From: CAMXAS01 sp964442435
Lineage (GTDB): Bacteria; Bacteroidota; Bacteroidia; Bacteroidales; P3
Direction of reading: 5' to 3'
Assembly: GCA_964442435.1 (NCBI GenBank)
Contig: CAYTZG010000003.1
Location: 1-64,000 of the forward strand
Length of the DNA stretch: 64,000 bases
Shown: one piece after another, positions 51,557 to 59,580 of the stretch
Layout of the letters: each line of letters opens with the position of its first letter
Numbering within the stretch: position 1 is the first letter of the stretch
Notes under the pieces: generated by a model
Told to the model about the DNA's origin: nothing
What the model saw: only the letters and a program-made list of their open reading frames with translations
Database searches by the model: none
Translations under genes and position numbers: made by a program

Positions 51557-51994
51557 ATGGCGATGGATACGGTATTGGTAATGCCTGAAAAGCGAAACCT
51601 TTTCGATAAGCCAAACGAACGTTCGGGCTATGCTGTGGCGGGGAAAGTTGCCCTGAAAAGGAAAAATATCGATTTGCCGTTGGATGCTTGGAAGAAGTTA
51701 TCCATTATGGCGGCGGCGCAAGGCAAAAGCCTTAAGGCGTTTGTGGAGGGTTTGTTGATGGCCAAAGCGGATGCCGTGGCTTTGGAAGTGGTAACTCCGG
51801 AACGTTCCGTTTCGGCCAAAAACCGTCCGTATGCCAATGCCAATCCCAGTCCGAGTCGCGATTGGTATTTTGAAGATGCGGGAAACGTAAAGGAAGTGGA
51901 AAAACGGGCGGAATCGTATCGGAAAGGCAAATCGAAAAACACGGTCGTGTTGCGTTCCGCCGAAGAAATTGCCGACTTTCTCAAAAACCTGTAA
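51557..51994 (+). CDS. Antitoxin-like protein
   Basis: 145 residues. The middle segment IDLPLDAWKKLSIMAAAQGKSLKAFVEGLLMAKA (about 38-71) looks like a ribbon-helix-helix DNA-binding unit. The C-terminal half (NPSPSRDWYFEDAGNVKEVEKRAESYRKGKSKNTVVLRS, then EEIADFLKNL) matches the toxin-wrapping tail of Bacteroidota antitoxins paired with YoeB/RelE toxins. The partner starts 1 nt after the stop. It probably represses its own promoter. MDTVLV two codons later is an alternative start. Confidence 0.8.
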   Translation: MAMDTVLVMPEKRNLFDKPNERSGYAVAGKVALKRKNIDLPLDAWKKLSIMAAAQGKSLKAFVEGLLMAKADAVALEVVTPERSVSAKNRPYANANPSPSRDWYFEDAGNVKEVEKRAESYRKGKSKNTVVLRSAEEIADFLKNL

Positions 51995-51995
51995 G

Positions 51996-52193
51996 ATGGT
52001 TTATCGTTTGGAATTGGCGCAGCAGGCCGTACAGGATATTGCCGACCTCAAACAGGCCGGCTGTAACAAGGCAATCGCCAAGATTGAAAAATTGTTGTTG
52101 GAATTGACTTTGCATCCTAAAACGGGTACAGGTCAAATTGAAGAAGAAATTGTGACGGTCATCGTCATTTCAGCAAGGGGGCATTATCGGTAG
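51996..52193 (+). pseudogene. YoeB/RelE-type toxin with an internal deletion
   Basis: 65 residues against about 85 for YoeB. The N-terminal 47 residues are normal (LELAQQAVQDIADLKQAG, then LHPKTGTGQIE), and the C-terminal IVTVIVISARGHYR matches the end of the family, with the His-Tyr pair near the C-terminus. The part in between, corresponding to LK...G.WSRRI...HRLVY in intact toxins and including the catalytic Arg, is missing. The joint is in frame, so a protein can still be made, but it should not be an active ribosome-dependent RNase. It may persist as an antitoxin corepressor. Confidence 0.8.
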
Positions 52194-52220
52194 TGCCTTT
52201 TCTTGGCCTTAACCCTTTTG

Positions 52221-52248
52221 GGTGAGATTTTTTCAAAAATTTTACCCG
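52221..52248. terminator. Weak hairpin after the toxin remnant
   Basis: GGGTGAGATTTTT and AAAATTTTACCC can pair with one or two mismatches. It may end the toxin-antitoxin transcript; no clear T-run follows. Confidence 0.35.
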
Positions 52249-52252
52249 AAAA

Positions 52253-52285
52253 TTTGTATTTTAATATATAAATTATATATCTTTG
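52253..52285 (+). promoter_or_regulatory. Promoter of the AT-hook protein gene
   Basis: TTTG at 52253-52256 and TATCTTTG at 52278-52285, 21 nt apart. The leader to the ATG at 52375 is about 85 nt and rather long. Confidence 0.75.
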
Positions 52286-52374
52286 CGGCATGAAAGGGGG
52301 TAGGATAGGCGTTTTCAAAACGGCCCCGTTACCCGTAAAGTGATTATATATAATAATTTAACATTCATAGTATC

Positions 52375-52665
52375 ATGAAAAAAACAGTGAAAAGCACCGC
52401 GAAAAGTGCGAAAGCGGCCGTTAAACCCGCCGCCAAACGCGGACGTCCCAGCAAGGCCGGCGTTGCGAAGAAGAAATCGAACAAGCCCAAGACGAAACAG
52501 CGTAAGCTCATCGACCTGCCGTTGGAAGTCCTGCCCAAACTGAGCATCTTGGCGGCCAAGGAAGGCAAGAGCCTCAAGGCTTATGTCGAATGGCTGGCGA
52601 TTGAGAAGGCCAAGACGGTTAAAGACGACAAGCTGTCCGCCGCCGTACGCCGCACGCGCAAATAA
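52375..52665 (+). CDS. Small basic protein with AT-hook tail and antitoxin-like core
   Basis: 96 residues. The first 43 residues are Lys/Ala-rich, histone H1-like, and contain KRGRPSKAG, a classic AT-hook minor-groove motif. The core IDLPLEVLPKLSILAAKEGKSLKAYVEWLAIEKA is clearly related to the core of the antitoxin at 51557 (IDLPLDAWKKLSIMAAAQGKSLKAF...). No toxin follows; a strong terminator does. The design suggests a nucleoid-associated or regulatory protein built from an antitoxin DNA-binding unit. Function not known. Confidence 0.75.
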   Translation: MKKTVKSTAKSAKAAVKPAAKRGRPSKAGVAKKKSNKPKTKQRKLIDLPLEVLPKLSILAAKEGKSLKAYVEWLAIEKAKTVKDDKLSAAVRRTRK

Positions 52666-52686
52666 AGTCCTTGCGCAAGCCTATCG

Positions 52687-52722
52687 AAAGTCCCGGGATA
52701 TCCACGTCCCGGGGCTTTTTTT
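52687..52722 (+). terminator. Terminator of the AT-hook protein gene
   Basis: AAAGTCCCGGGA, 8-nt loop, TCCCGGGGCTTTTTTT: strong stem and T-run, reaching the stop codon of the convergent nuclease gene. Confidence 0.9.
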
Positions 52723-53485
52723 ATAATCCCCACCAGCTTAAATCGGTCTCCCGCTCCACGGCGGTTTCGATGCTGTCGGGCAGGTGGGGAAAGAAGTCCA
52801 TGCCGGTCAGGCGTTCCAGACTGTCTATACTCAGCGTGTGAACCCACAGGTCGGCGTCCGAGGCCTCGTTTTCAAACACAAATCCGATGGCCGACCACCG
52901 GCCTTCCGCTTCCTGCAACAAGGCTTTGAAAAAACGTTGCGGCACGACCACGCCTTGCCGTCCGATCCGCGGTGCGTCTTCGGCCGCGATAGGCCCGCAG
53001 ACCACATAGACGCTGCCCCGCGTCGCGGCCCGCTTCCGTACCAAATCCTCCAACTGCTTCCAGATGCCGCGGTTCAGCGCGGGGTGTTGCGGACAGATAT
53101 TCGACAGGTAAAACGACTCCCGCATCGCCTGCTCGCTCCATTTCATGTCGCCGGCGGGCGCCATGTGGCCGCGGTCGTAGCCCGAATGGCGGTAGTCGTC
53201 GGTCGTGGCGGTCTCGTGCGGCGGCACCTCCGGGTCGGGCACAAAGCGGTTCTGCCGCGCCGCCGGCCCCGACGTCTCCTCGGGCGTCAGCTCGTAAGCC
53301 ACCCAGTTCGGCAGCCGCCGGTCGCCGTTGTAGCTCACCGTATAGCCGATATGATGGATAATCCGCTCTTGGCCGCCCGCAAGGGGTGCCGGCATCTCCA
53401 AGGCCGTCTGCGCGTGCGCCGTGCCGCCCCACAACATGGCCACCGCGAGCAGCCATTGTCCCGATAAAACGTTCCTCATCCGCAT
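52721..53485 (-). CDS. Secreted DNA/RNA non-specific endonuclease
   Basis: 254 residues from MRMRNVL; a further in-frame start at 53518 lies inside the tRNA terminator and is rejected. Signal peptide about 1-25 (ending AHAQ). The beta-beta-alpha-Me finger motif appears as YDRGHMAPAGDM near residue 126, with the catalytic His in DRGH, and the metal-ligand Asn in NICPQHPALNRGIW near 154. NucA/EndoG family; acts on extracellular or periplasmic nucleic acid. It stands alone. Confidence 0.92.
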   Translation of the reverse strand: MRMRNVLSGQWLLAVAMLWGGTAHAQTALEMPAPLAGGQERIIHHIGYTVSYNGDRRLPNWVAYELTPEETSGPAARQNRFVPDPEVPPHETATTDDYRHSGYDRGHMAPAGDMKWSEQAMRESFYLSNICPQHPALNRGIWKQLEDLVRKRAATRGSVYVVCGPIAAEDAPRIGRQGVVVPQRFFKALLQEAEGRWSAIGFVFENEASDADLWVHTLSIDSLERLTGMDFFPHLPDSIETAVERETDLSWWGL

Positions 53486-53503
53486 TTCGTCATCCCGTAA
53501 ACC

Positions 53504-53531
53504 AAAAAAGGCCTCCATTCGGAAGCCTTTT
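53504..53531 (-). terminator. Terminator of tRNA-His
   Basis: On the minus strand AAAAGGCTTCC, loop GAAT, GGAGGCCTTTTTT: stem and T-run 9 nt after the tRNA 3' end. Confidence 0.85.
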
Positions 53532-53539
53532 CATTTCGG

Positions 53540-53614
53540 GGTGGAAGATGGGACTCGAACCCACGACCCACGGAACCACAATCCGGTACTCTAACCAACT
53601 GAGCTACATCCACC
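53540..53614 (-). tRNA. tRNA-His (GTG)
   Basis: Cloverleaf on the minus strand: extra 5' G at 53614 (typical of tRNA-His), acceptor GTGGATG/CTTCCAC, D-arm GCTCAGTTGGTTAGAGT, anticodon loop TTGTGGT giving GTG, T-arm GTGGGTTCGAGTCCCAT. CCA is not encoded. Two stem mismatches, U6-U67 in the acceptor and C27-U43 in the anticodon stem, are unusual. Confidence 0.92.
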
Positions 53615-53627
53615 GTGTATAGGGGTG

Positions 53628-53658
53628 CAAAAGTACGACATTTTTTTAATTTCCCAAA
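53628..53658 (-). promoter_or_regulatory. Promoter of tRNA-His
   Basis: Minus-strand TACTTTTG (plus 53628-53635) with TTTG (plus 53655-53658) 19 nt upstream, a consensus Bacteroidota promoter. Confidence 0.8.
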
Positions 53659-53692
53659 ATTTCGTAATTTTACACGATAAATACCGATTTGT

Positions 53693-55159
53693 ATGTACCT
53701 TACGCCGCAAAATATCCTTCTGATAGGCTCCATCCTTCTGTTTATCAGCGTATGGGTCAGTCAGGGCTCCTATAAGTTCGGCGTTCCCGCCTTGATTCTG
53801 TTCCTCGGCGTGGGCATGTTGGCCGGCTCCGAGGGGGTTGGCGCGTGGTTCGGGCATCATCAGGGCATCGTGTTCGACAACCCCAAGACGGCCCAGTTCA
53901 TCGGTGTCGTCGCGCTTAACTTCATCCTGTTTTCCGGCGGTTTGGACACCAAGTGGCGCAGCATCAGACCGGTGTTGTGGCAGGGCGTCGCGCTCTCCAC
54001 GGTGGGCGTCGTGCTCACGGCGGGGGCCGTCGGGCTGTTCGTCTATCTCGCGCTCGACAATTTCACTTTCGCCGAAGCCATGCTGCTGGGCTCCATCATC
54101 TCGTCCACCGATGCGGCGGCCGTGTTCTCCATCCTGCGGTCAAGCCGGCTCGCGCTCAAGCACAACCTCAAACCCATGCTGGAGTTGGAGAGCGGGAGTA
54201 ACGACCCCGTGGCCTACCTGCTCACCATCATGTTCATCTCGGTGGTTCAGAACCCCACCGACAGCCTTTGGAAGCTGTTGCCCGTCTTTCTGATGCAGAT
54301 TCTCATCGGCGCCATGGCTGGCTATCTCATGGGGCGGGTCAGCGTGTGGATTGTCAACCGCATCAAGACGCATTACAACGGGCTCTATCCCGTCTTGATG
54401 GTCGCCCTCATGTTCTTTACCTATTCCATCGCCGACGTGTTGCACGGCAACGGCTTTTTGGCCATATACATAGCGGCGGTGTTCATTGGCAACAAGAAAA
54501 TCGTTCAGAAAGAGTTGATACTCGGCACGTTCGACGGCTTCGCCTGGCTCATGCAGGTGGTGCTGTTCCTCTCGTTGGGCCTGCTCGTACATCCCAAACA
54601 GGTATGGTCGGTGCTCGGCATCGGGCTGCTGATTTCGGTCTTCATGATTTTGGTGGCGCGTCCGTTGAGCGTCTTCATCACGCTCGCGTTCAATAAACTC
54701 GGCATCAAGAACAAATTGTTCATCTCGTGGGTCGGACTGCGCGGCGCGGCGCCCATCGTGTTCGCCACCTATCCGCTCATCGCGGGCTTGGAAAAGGCCG
54801 GCATGATATTCAACATCGTGTTCTTCATCTCCTGTACGTCCATGCTCATCCAAGGCACGTCCATCCCGGCCGTGGCGCGTTGGCTCAAGGTATCCCTCGT
54901 CATGCCCAAGCATCTGCTCTCGCGCAAGGAGTTGGATCAGAACATGGAAGTCATCGAAGTCAAGGTGCCCGTCGACAGCAAGCTCATCGGCTCGCAGCTC
55001 TGTCAAATCGTGTTTCCTAAGGGCGTTCGCATCACGATGATGGCGCGTTGCGGCGAATACCTCATTCCCAACGGTCAGACGCAGATTTATGCGGACGACC
55101 ATCTGTTCGTCATGTGTCATGAGGACGACCAGCCGGAGATATACCGGATGCTGGATTAG
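53693..55159 (+). CDS. CPA1-type potassium/proton antiporter (NhaP2/CvrA-like)
   Basis: 488 residues. About twelve transmembrane segments from residue 5 to 395; the transport-site Asp pair lies in SGSNDPVAYLLT near 165 (ESGSNDP), and LGSIISSTDAAAVFSILR near 132 is the conserved TM4-like stretch. Residues about 415-488 form a TrkA_C/RCK_C regulatory domain (VPVDSKLIGSQLCQIVFPKGVRITMMARCGEYLIPNG). Exports cytosolic K+ (or Na+) in exchange for H+. It is divergent from tRNA-His with an 78-nt gap. Confidence 0.9.
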   Translation: MYLTPQNILLIGSILLFISVWVSQGSYKFGVPALILFLGVGMLAGSEGVGAWFGHHQGIVFDNPKTAQFIGVVALNFILFSGGLDTKWRSIRPVLWQGVALSTVGVVLTAGAVGLFVYLALDNFTFAEAMLLGSIISSTDAAAVFSILRSSRLALKHNLKPMLELESGSNDPVAYLLTIMFISVVQNPTDSLWKLLPVFLMQILIGAMAGYLMGRVSVWIVNRIKTHYNGLYPVLMVALMFFTYSIADVLHGNGFLAIYIAAVFIGNKKIVQKELILGTFDGFAWLMQVVLFLSLGLLVHPKQVWSVLGIGLLISVFMILVARPLSVFITLAFNKLGIKNKLFISWVGLRGAAPIVFATYPLIAGLEKAGMIFNIVFFISCTSMLIQGTSIPAVARWLKVSLVMPKHLLSRKELDQNMEVIEVKVPVDSKLIGSQLCQIVFPKGVRITMMARCGEYLIPNGQTQIYADDHLFVMCHEDDQPEIYRMLD

Positions 55160-55244
55160 TCAGTCGTTGTTTTTTCGTGTGACCCGACGTTTTTTCCGTG
55201 TGACCCGACGGGAAAGCGGAGGACGGGTTATCTGCCGTTAATGT
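55160..55244. repeat. Spacer with tandem copies of a GTGACCCGAC motif
   Basis: Two near-identical direct repeats, TTTTTCGTGTGACCCGACG at 55171-55189 and the same with one extra C at 55191-55210, between convergent genes. The inner decamer recurs elsewhere in the window. Function unknown; T-runs precede each copy but no hairpin is obvious. Confidence 0.6.
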
Positions 55245-57131
55245 CTATAGCAGCCGGCGGCTCAATACGATTTCTAAATCGTCGAAATAAGACGGATGGC
55301 GCGCCGAATCGGTCGTGACGTGGACGAGCACGCGCTGTACGCCCGTCGGGATAGCCGTGCGTATCTCCAAATCATCCCACAGGTCGGCCGTATCGCGCGC
55401 CGACGCCACCTGCCGTTCGGCCTGCGTCGCCTCCACATGGAAAGGCACCGCGCGGGCTTTCTGCCGTGCGAAATGAAAGTCCTCCACGCCGAGGCGGCCG
55501 TTTCCCTTCCGTTTTACGCGCACGTAGAGGCTGTCGCCGGCCTGCACGTTGAACGCCACGGGCAGGGCTTCCCAGTCCCCGCCGGCCACCTTCACGCAGG
55601 CGTCGCCCGCAAAGGCCGTCTCAAGGCATTGGCGTTCCACGAGTTCGGGGCCGGAGGAAAGCCCTTCGGCGCTGTCGGGCCACGTCTGGCATAGGAAGAA
55701 AGGCTTGCCGGCGCGGTCGCGCGCGTAGTCTTCGGCCGTGCAGCGTACCGTATATATCGGACGGAACGCGAAGAAGTCGGCCGGCAGGATGTCGAAACTG
55801 CCCTTGGCGTGCAGCGACAGGAAATAAGTCGGGTTCAGCAGGTTGGACGGCCATTCCAAATCGTTGGTCAGCAGAAAAGACAGGTCGGCTTCGTAGGGCG
55901 ACTGGAAACGGACGCCCGGCAGCGGGAACTGCACGATGCGCGGCCGCGCCGTATATATGAGCGTGTAGTTGAGCATTTCCACCTGCGGCACCACGGAGGG
56001 CTGGAAACTGTGTTCGGGCATGGCAATGTTGTAGGCCAAAAATTTCTCAAACGGTTCGGGCAGGTTCTCGGCAAACGTGCCGTAGAAGTGCGCGCGGCGG
56101 TCGAGCGTCTTGTATTCGTCGGCCGTGCCGCAGACAAGGAACAGCAGGGCGGGCGCGAGCCAAATGGCCGGCTGTCTCTCTCTTAGGATGAGCAGGGCCG
56201 TCAGGGCCCAAAACGGTAGGAAACGGCGGCCGAAGTCGGCGGCATAGCCGGGCGTAAAGCCGAAGAGTGCGAGCCAGACGGCCGTCAGAATCAACAGCGT
56301 GGCGAGCGACCGGTAGGCCTTGCGGCAGACGTAGCGGGCGGCCAGATAAGCCCAGCCCGCCCACAGGAACAGATAGGCGTAGGCCTGCGCCTGTCCCCAG
56401 AACGCGAAGGCGTTGCGGAAGCCATAGACGGGCAGGAAGAAGTCCGCGTTGAAGTCCAAGGGTTGCGGCAAAAAGCGGTGGTCGAGCCATGCGGCGAGCG
56501 ACAGCCCTGCGAGCAGCGCCACGTGCGGCCACCAAAAGCGGCGGCGGTCGGCGGGGAGGCCGTCCGTAGCGGCATCGGGGCGGTGGCAGAGCCAAACCGC
56601 GATGGAGGCGGGCAGCCAAACCGGGTTGGCGAACACGCAGAGCAGGAGCAGGGCGGCGAGCACAACCCAGCGGAGCGCGGCGGGCAGGCGGCCCGCTTCT
56701 TTCAGTTGCGGCCAACGTTCGCCTTCAAACAGCGCGAGGGCGAGCGCGAAGTAACCCAGCCCGTTGAGCGTGCCGTTGGCCGGATTCAGCCAAAGGGGGG
56801 CGCTTACGAGCGCGAGGGCGAGCGCGAGGCGGCCGGCGTTGCGGTACCGGAAGCCGTAGCGTGCGATGAGGTAAAGGAGATAGGCGTACACCACCTGGCT
56901 GAGCGCGAACACGAGCGCAAGTGCCTTCGGCGCGGCCGCCAGCCGGACGGCGGCCCGCATGGCGAGCCACGTCAGCGGGTTGAGCGTGCGCAGGTCGTCT
57001 ATGTTCAGCGGCGGCAGTTGCAGCAGCCGGAAGAACGTATAGGCGCTGTCGGTCTGCAACGGCAGCAGCGGCGCCACGATGCAGGCCACCACGGCGGCGA
57101 GCGCGAACAGCAGGTGAGAGGCGTTTTTCAT
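55245..57131 (-). CDS. Large multi-pass membrane protein (possibly DUF6057 family)
   Basis: 628 residues. The N-terminal 325 residues contain roughly ten hydrophobic segments separated by short loops; the C-terminal 300 residues are soluble and likely periplasmic, with TYFLSLHAKGSFDILPADFFAFRP near 425 and a final beta-rich domain (about 500-628) that resembles a galactose-binding-like fold. The general plan recalls glycosyltransferase-like membrane proteins, but I see no catalytic motif. The DUF6057 suggestion is a weak memory-based match. rdgB lies immediately upstream, overlapping by 4 nt, so the two are cotranscribed. Confidence 0.75.
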   Translation of the reverse strand: MKNASHLLFALAAVVACIVAPLLPLQTDSAYTFFRLLQLPPLNIDDLRTLNPLTWLAMRAAVRLAAAPKALALVFALSQVVYAYLLYLIARYGFRYRNAGRLALALALVSAPLWLNPANGTLNGLGYFALALALFEGERWPQLKEAGRLPAALRWVVLAALLLLCVFANPVWLPASIAVWLCHRPDAATDGLPADRRRFWWPHVALLAGLSLAAWLDHRFLPQPLDFNADFFLPVYGFRNAFAFWGQAQAYAYLFLWAGWAYLAARYVCRKAYRSLATLLILTAVWLALFGFTPGYAADFGRRFLPFWALTALLILRERQPAIWLAPALLFLVCGTADEYKTLDRRAHFYGTFAENLPEPFEKFLAYNIAMPEHSFQPSVVPQVEMLNYTLIYTARPRIVQFPLPGVRFQSPYEADLSFLLTNDLEWPSNLLNPTYFLSLHAKGSFDILPADFFAFRPIYTVRCTAEDYARDRAGKPFFLCQTWPDSAEGLSSGPELVERQCLETAFAGDACVKVAGGDWEALPVAFNVQAGDSLYVRVKRKGNGRLGVEDFHFARQKARAVPFHVEATQAERQVASARDTADLWDDLEIRTAIPTGVQRVLVHVTTDSARHPSYFDDLEIVLSRRLL

Positions 57132-57823
57132 CGGCGTGCGGAAATGCGGTCGAGATATTGTTGCAGGGCCGCCACGGCGCGGCCGCGGTGGCTGATGCGG
57201 TTCTTGGTCTCAAGGTCCAATTCGGCGAAGCTGCGGTCGTAGCCCTCCGGTTGGAAGACGGGGTCGTAGCCGAAGCCCTCGGCGCCGGCGGGCGCGTTCA
57301 GGATGGTGCCCTCCACGCGGCCTTCGAAGTACAGCGGCTGGCCGTCGGCCTCAATCAGACAGATGACCGTGATGAACGCCGCCCGCCGTTGCGGACCTTC
57401 CAAGCCGCGCATCTTATGCAGCAGCCGGTCCATATTCTGGGCAAACGTGGGATGAGGCGCGGGGGGCGCGGCTTGGATGTCCGCCAGCACCCGGCGGTCA
57501 CCGGCTTGCATGCGGGCCTCGAAATCGTCCGGCAGGGAGGCGTAACGCGCCGTATATACGCCGGGTGCGTCGCCGAGGGCCGGCACCTCCAGCCCGGTGT
57601 CATCGGCAAAGCAGGGCACGCCGTAGCGTTCATATACATACATCGCCTTTTGGAAAGCGTTCTCCCGCAGCGTGAAGCCCGTTTCGGGAATGTCCTCCGT
57701 GCAGCCCAAGGCCGCCAAGCCTTGCACGGGAAACCTCAGCGAGGCCTGTACCTCTTTCAGTTTGTGGGCGTTGTGGGTCGCGAAAACATAATGGCCCGCT
57801 TGGGGCTTTTCATTGGATGCCAT
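57128..57823 (-). CDS. rdgB: XTP/dITP diphosphatase (RdgB/HAM1)
   Basis: Hydrolyses non-canonical purine triphosphates (ITP, dITP, XTP) to monophosphates, keeping them out of nucleic acids. 231 residues, slightly longer than the usual 195-205 owing to a short N-terminal extension and an insertion near 105-130. Motifs: FATHNAHKLKEVQ near residue 13, CFADDTGLEVPALGDAPGVYTARYA near 70, GFGYDPVFQPEGY near 185 and SHRGRAVAAL near 212. First gene of an operon with the multi-pass membrane protein. Confidence 0.95.
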   Translation of the reverse strand: MASNEKPQAGHYVFATHNAHKLKEVQASLRFPVQGLAALGCTEDIPETGFTLRENAFQKAMYVYERYGVPCFADDTGLEVPALGDAPGVYTARYASLPDDFEARMQAGDRRVLADIQAAPPAPHPTFAQNMDRLLHKMRGLEGPQRRAAFITVICLIEADGQPLYFEGRVEGTILNAPAGAEGFGYDPVFQPEGYDRSFAELDLETKNRISHRGRAVAALQQYLDRISARR

Positions 57824-57869
57824 AGGCCGTCAGGGTTTTAAAGGTCGGACAAAATATCCGAACTTTCCG

Positions 57870-57877
57870 CAAAGGTA
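57870..57877 (-). promoter_or_regulatory. -7 box of rdgB
   Basis: Minus-strand TACCTTTG matches TAnnTTTG, 46 nt before the rdgB ATG. Confidence 0.55.
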
Positions 57878-57953
57878 CGATAATCGTCCGATTTTTTTCA
57901 TCTATCGGGGTCGGTTTCACCACTTAAAACGTCCGTTGAAAGCAAAAAATGTG

Positions 57954-57961
57954 TATATTTG
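57954..57961 (+). promoter_or_regulatory. -7 box of pepD
   Basis: TATATTTG matches TAnnTTTG, about 73 nt before the pepD ATG. A TTG at 57936 is closer than the usual spacing. Confidence 0.55.
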
Positions 57962-58034
57962 AGTTCCGCGCGTGCTTCGATAAACGTTGGCTGCGCGTAC
58001 AGATGCAGAATAAATAACTAAAAATCATACAATT

Positions 58035-59495
58035 ATGAAAAACAAAAACATCGCGGCCTTGGAGCCGAAAAACGTGTGGGGTCATTTCTACGGACTGACC
58101 CGTCAGCCCCGTCCCTCCAAACACGAGGAGAAAGTACGGGCTTTCATCGTCGATTTCGCCAAGAAGAACAAATTGGATTGCAAGGTGGACGGGGTCGGCA
58201 ACGTCATCATCACCAAGCCGGCCACGAAGGGCATGGAGAACCGCCGCGGCGTCATCCTGCAGGCGCACCTCGACATGGTGCCGCAGAAGAATGCCGACAA
58301 GAAGCACGATTTTGTGAAAGACCCGATTGAGGCCTACGTTGACGGCGACTGGGTTACGGCCGACGGCACCACGCTGGGCGCCGACAACGGCATGGGTTGC
58401 GCCGCGATTATGGCGGTGTTGGAATCCAAGACGATCAAGCACGGCCCGCTCGAAGCCCTGTTCACGATTGACGAGGAAACCGGCATGACGGGCGCGTTCG
58501 GCATCAAGAAAGGTATGTTCAAGGGCGATATCCTGTTGAACCTCGACTCCGAGACCGAGGGCGAACTCTATGTGGGTTGCGCCGGCGGTATCGACGCCAC
58601 GATAACGTTGCCCTACAAGACCGAGGCCGTTCCGGCCGACAGCAAGGCGTTCAAAATCGCGCTCACGGGCCTCAAGGGCGGCCACTCCGGCATGGACATC
58701 GTGCTGGGTCGCGGCAACGCCAACAAACTCATGAACCGTCTGCTGCTGCGCCTCATGGAAGGTTGCTCCGCACGGCTCGTTAAACTGGACGGCGGCAGCC
58801 TCCGCAACGCCATCCCGCGTGAATCGTTCGCCACGGTGACGTTGCCCAAGGCCAAGGAAGCCAAGTTCCAGAAAATCGTGGAACAGTTCTACGCCGAGAC
58901 CAAGGCGGAACTGTCTGCGGTGGAACCCGACTATACGGTCAAGTGCGAGAAGGCGACCTTGCCCAAGAACGTCATCACGGCGGCTTCGGGCAAAAAGATG
59001 TGCCGTCTCGTTTACGGTATGCCCAACGGCGTGATGCGCATGAGCGACGCCATGCCGATTGTGGAGACGTCCACGAACATGGCCATCGTCAAGGCCGACA
59101 AGGGCGTGCTGACGATTGCGTGCCTGTTGCGTTCGTCGGTCGATACGGCCAAGGAAGACTTGGTGAACCAAATGAAGAGCGTGGTGGCGCTCGCGGGCGG
59201 CAAGGCCGAGTTCACGGGCGGCTACCCGGGTTGGAAACCCAATATGCAGTCGCCGATTCTGAAGGCGATGCAGAGCACCTATCATTCGCTCTACGGCAAG
59301 AAGCCGAAAGTTCTGGCCATCCATGCCGGCTTGGAATGCGGCTTGCTCGGCGGCGTTTACAAGAACTGGGACATGATTTCGTTCGGCCCCACGATTATGT
59401 ATCCGCACTCGCCGGACGAAAAGGTAAACATCGCCAGCGTCAAGAAGTTCTGGGATTACCTCGTGGCCACGTTGGCCGCCACGCCTAAGAAATAA
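58035..59495 (+). CDS. pepD: Aminoacyl-histidine dipeptidase (PepD)
   Basis: 486 residues, the family's normal length. M20/M28-type di-zinc peptidase: metal-ligand HLD in LQAHLDMVPQ near residue 77, ADNGMGCA with ligand Asp near 116, and catalytic/ligand Glu pair in TIDEETGMTGA near 146. Cleaves Xaa-His and other dipeptides in the cytoplasm. No signal peptide. Followed by a terminator-like structure before miaA. Confidence 0.95.
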   Translation: MKNKNIAALEPKNVWGHFYGLTRQPRPSKHEEKVRAFIVDFAKKNKLDCKVDGVGNVIITKPATKGMENRRGVILQAHLDMVPQKNADKKHDFVKDPIEAYVDGDWVTADGTTLGADNGMGCAAIMAVLESKTIKHGPLEALFTIDEETGMTGAFGIKKGMFKGDILLNLDSETEGELYVGCAGGIDATITLPYKTEAVPADSKAFKIALTGLKGGHSGMDIVLGRGNANKLMNRLLLRLMEGCSARLVKLDGGSLRNAIPRESFATVTLPKAKEAKFQKIVEQFYAETKAELSAVEPDYTVKCEKATLPKNVITAASGKKMCRLVYGMPNGVMRMSDAMPIVETSTNMAIVKADKGVLTIACLLRSSVDTAKEDLVNQMKSVVALAGGKAEFTGGYPGWKPNMQSPILKAMQSTYHSLYGKKPKVLAIHAGLECGLLGGVYKNWDMISFGPTIMYPHSPDEKVNIASVKKFWDYLVATLAATPKK

Positions 59496-59515
59496 CCGCC
59501 GGCCCTCATTCAATG

Positions 59516-59569
59516 AAAACGCCTTGCTTGCGGACGGCCCTCGCGGCCGAAACCGGGCAGGGCGTTTTT
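59516..59569 (+). terminator. Terminator after pepD
   Basis: AAAACGCC at 59516 pairs with GGCGTTTTT at 59561, enclosing an inner CGGCC/GGCCG stem; the T-run makes it a likely terminator. It ends 12 nt before miaA. Confidence 0.7.
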
Positions 59570-59580
59570 CGCACCGACCT

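Noticed and set aside
55171..55210. CRISPR-like repeat
   Set aside because: Only two tandem copies with no unique spacer and no cas genes.
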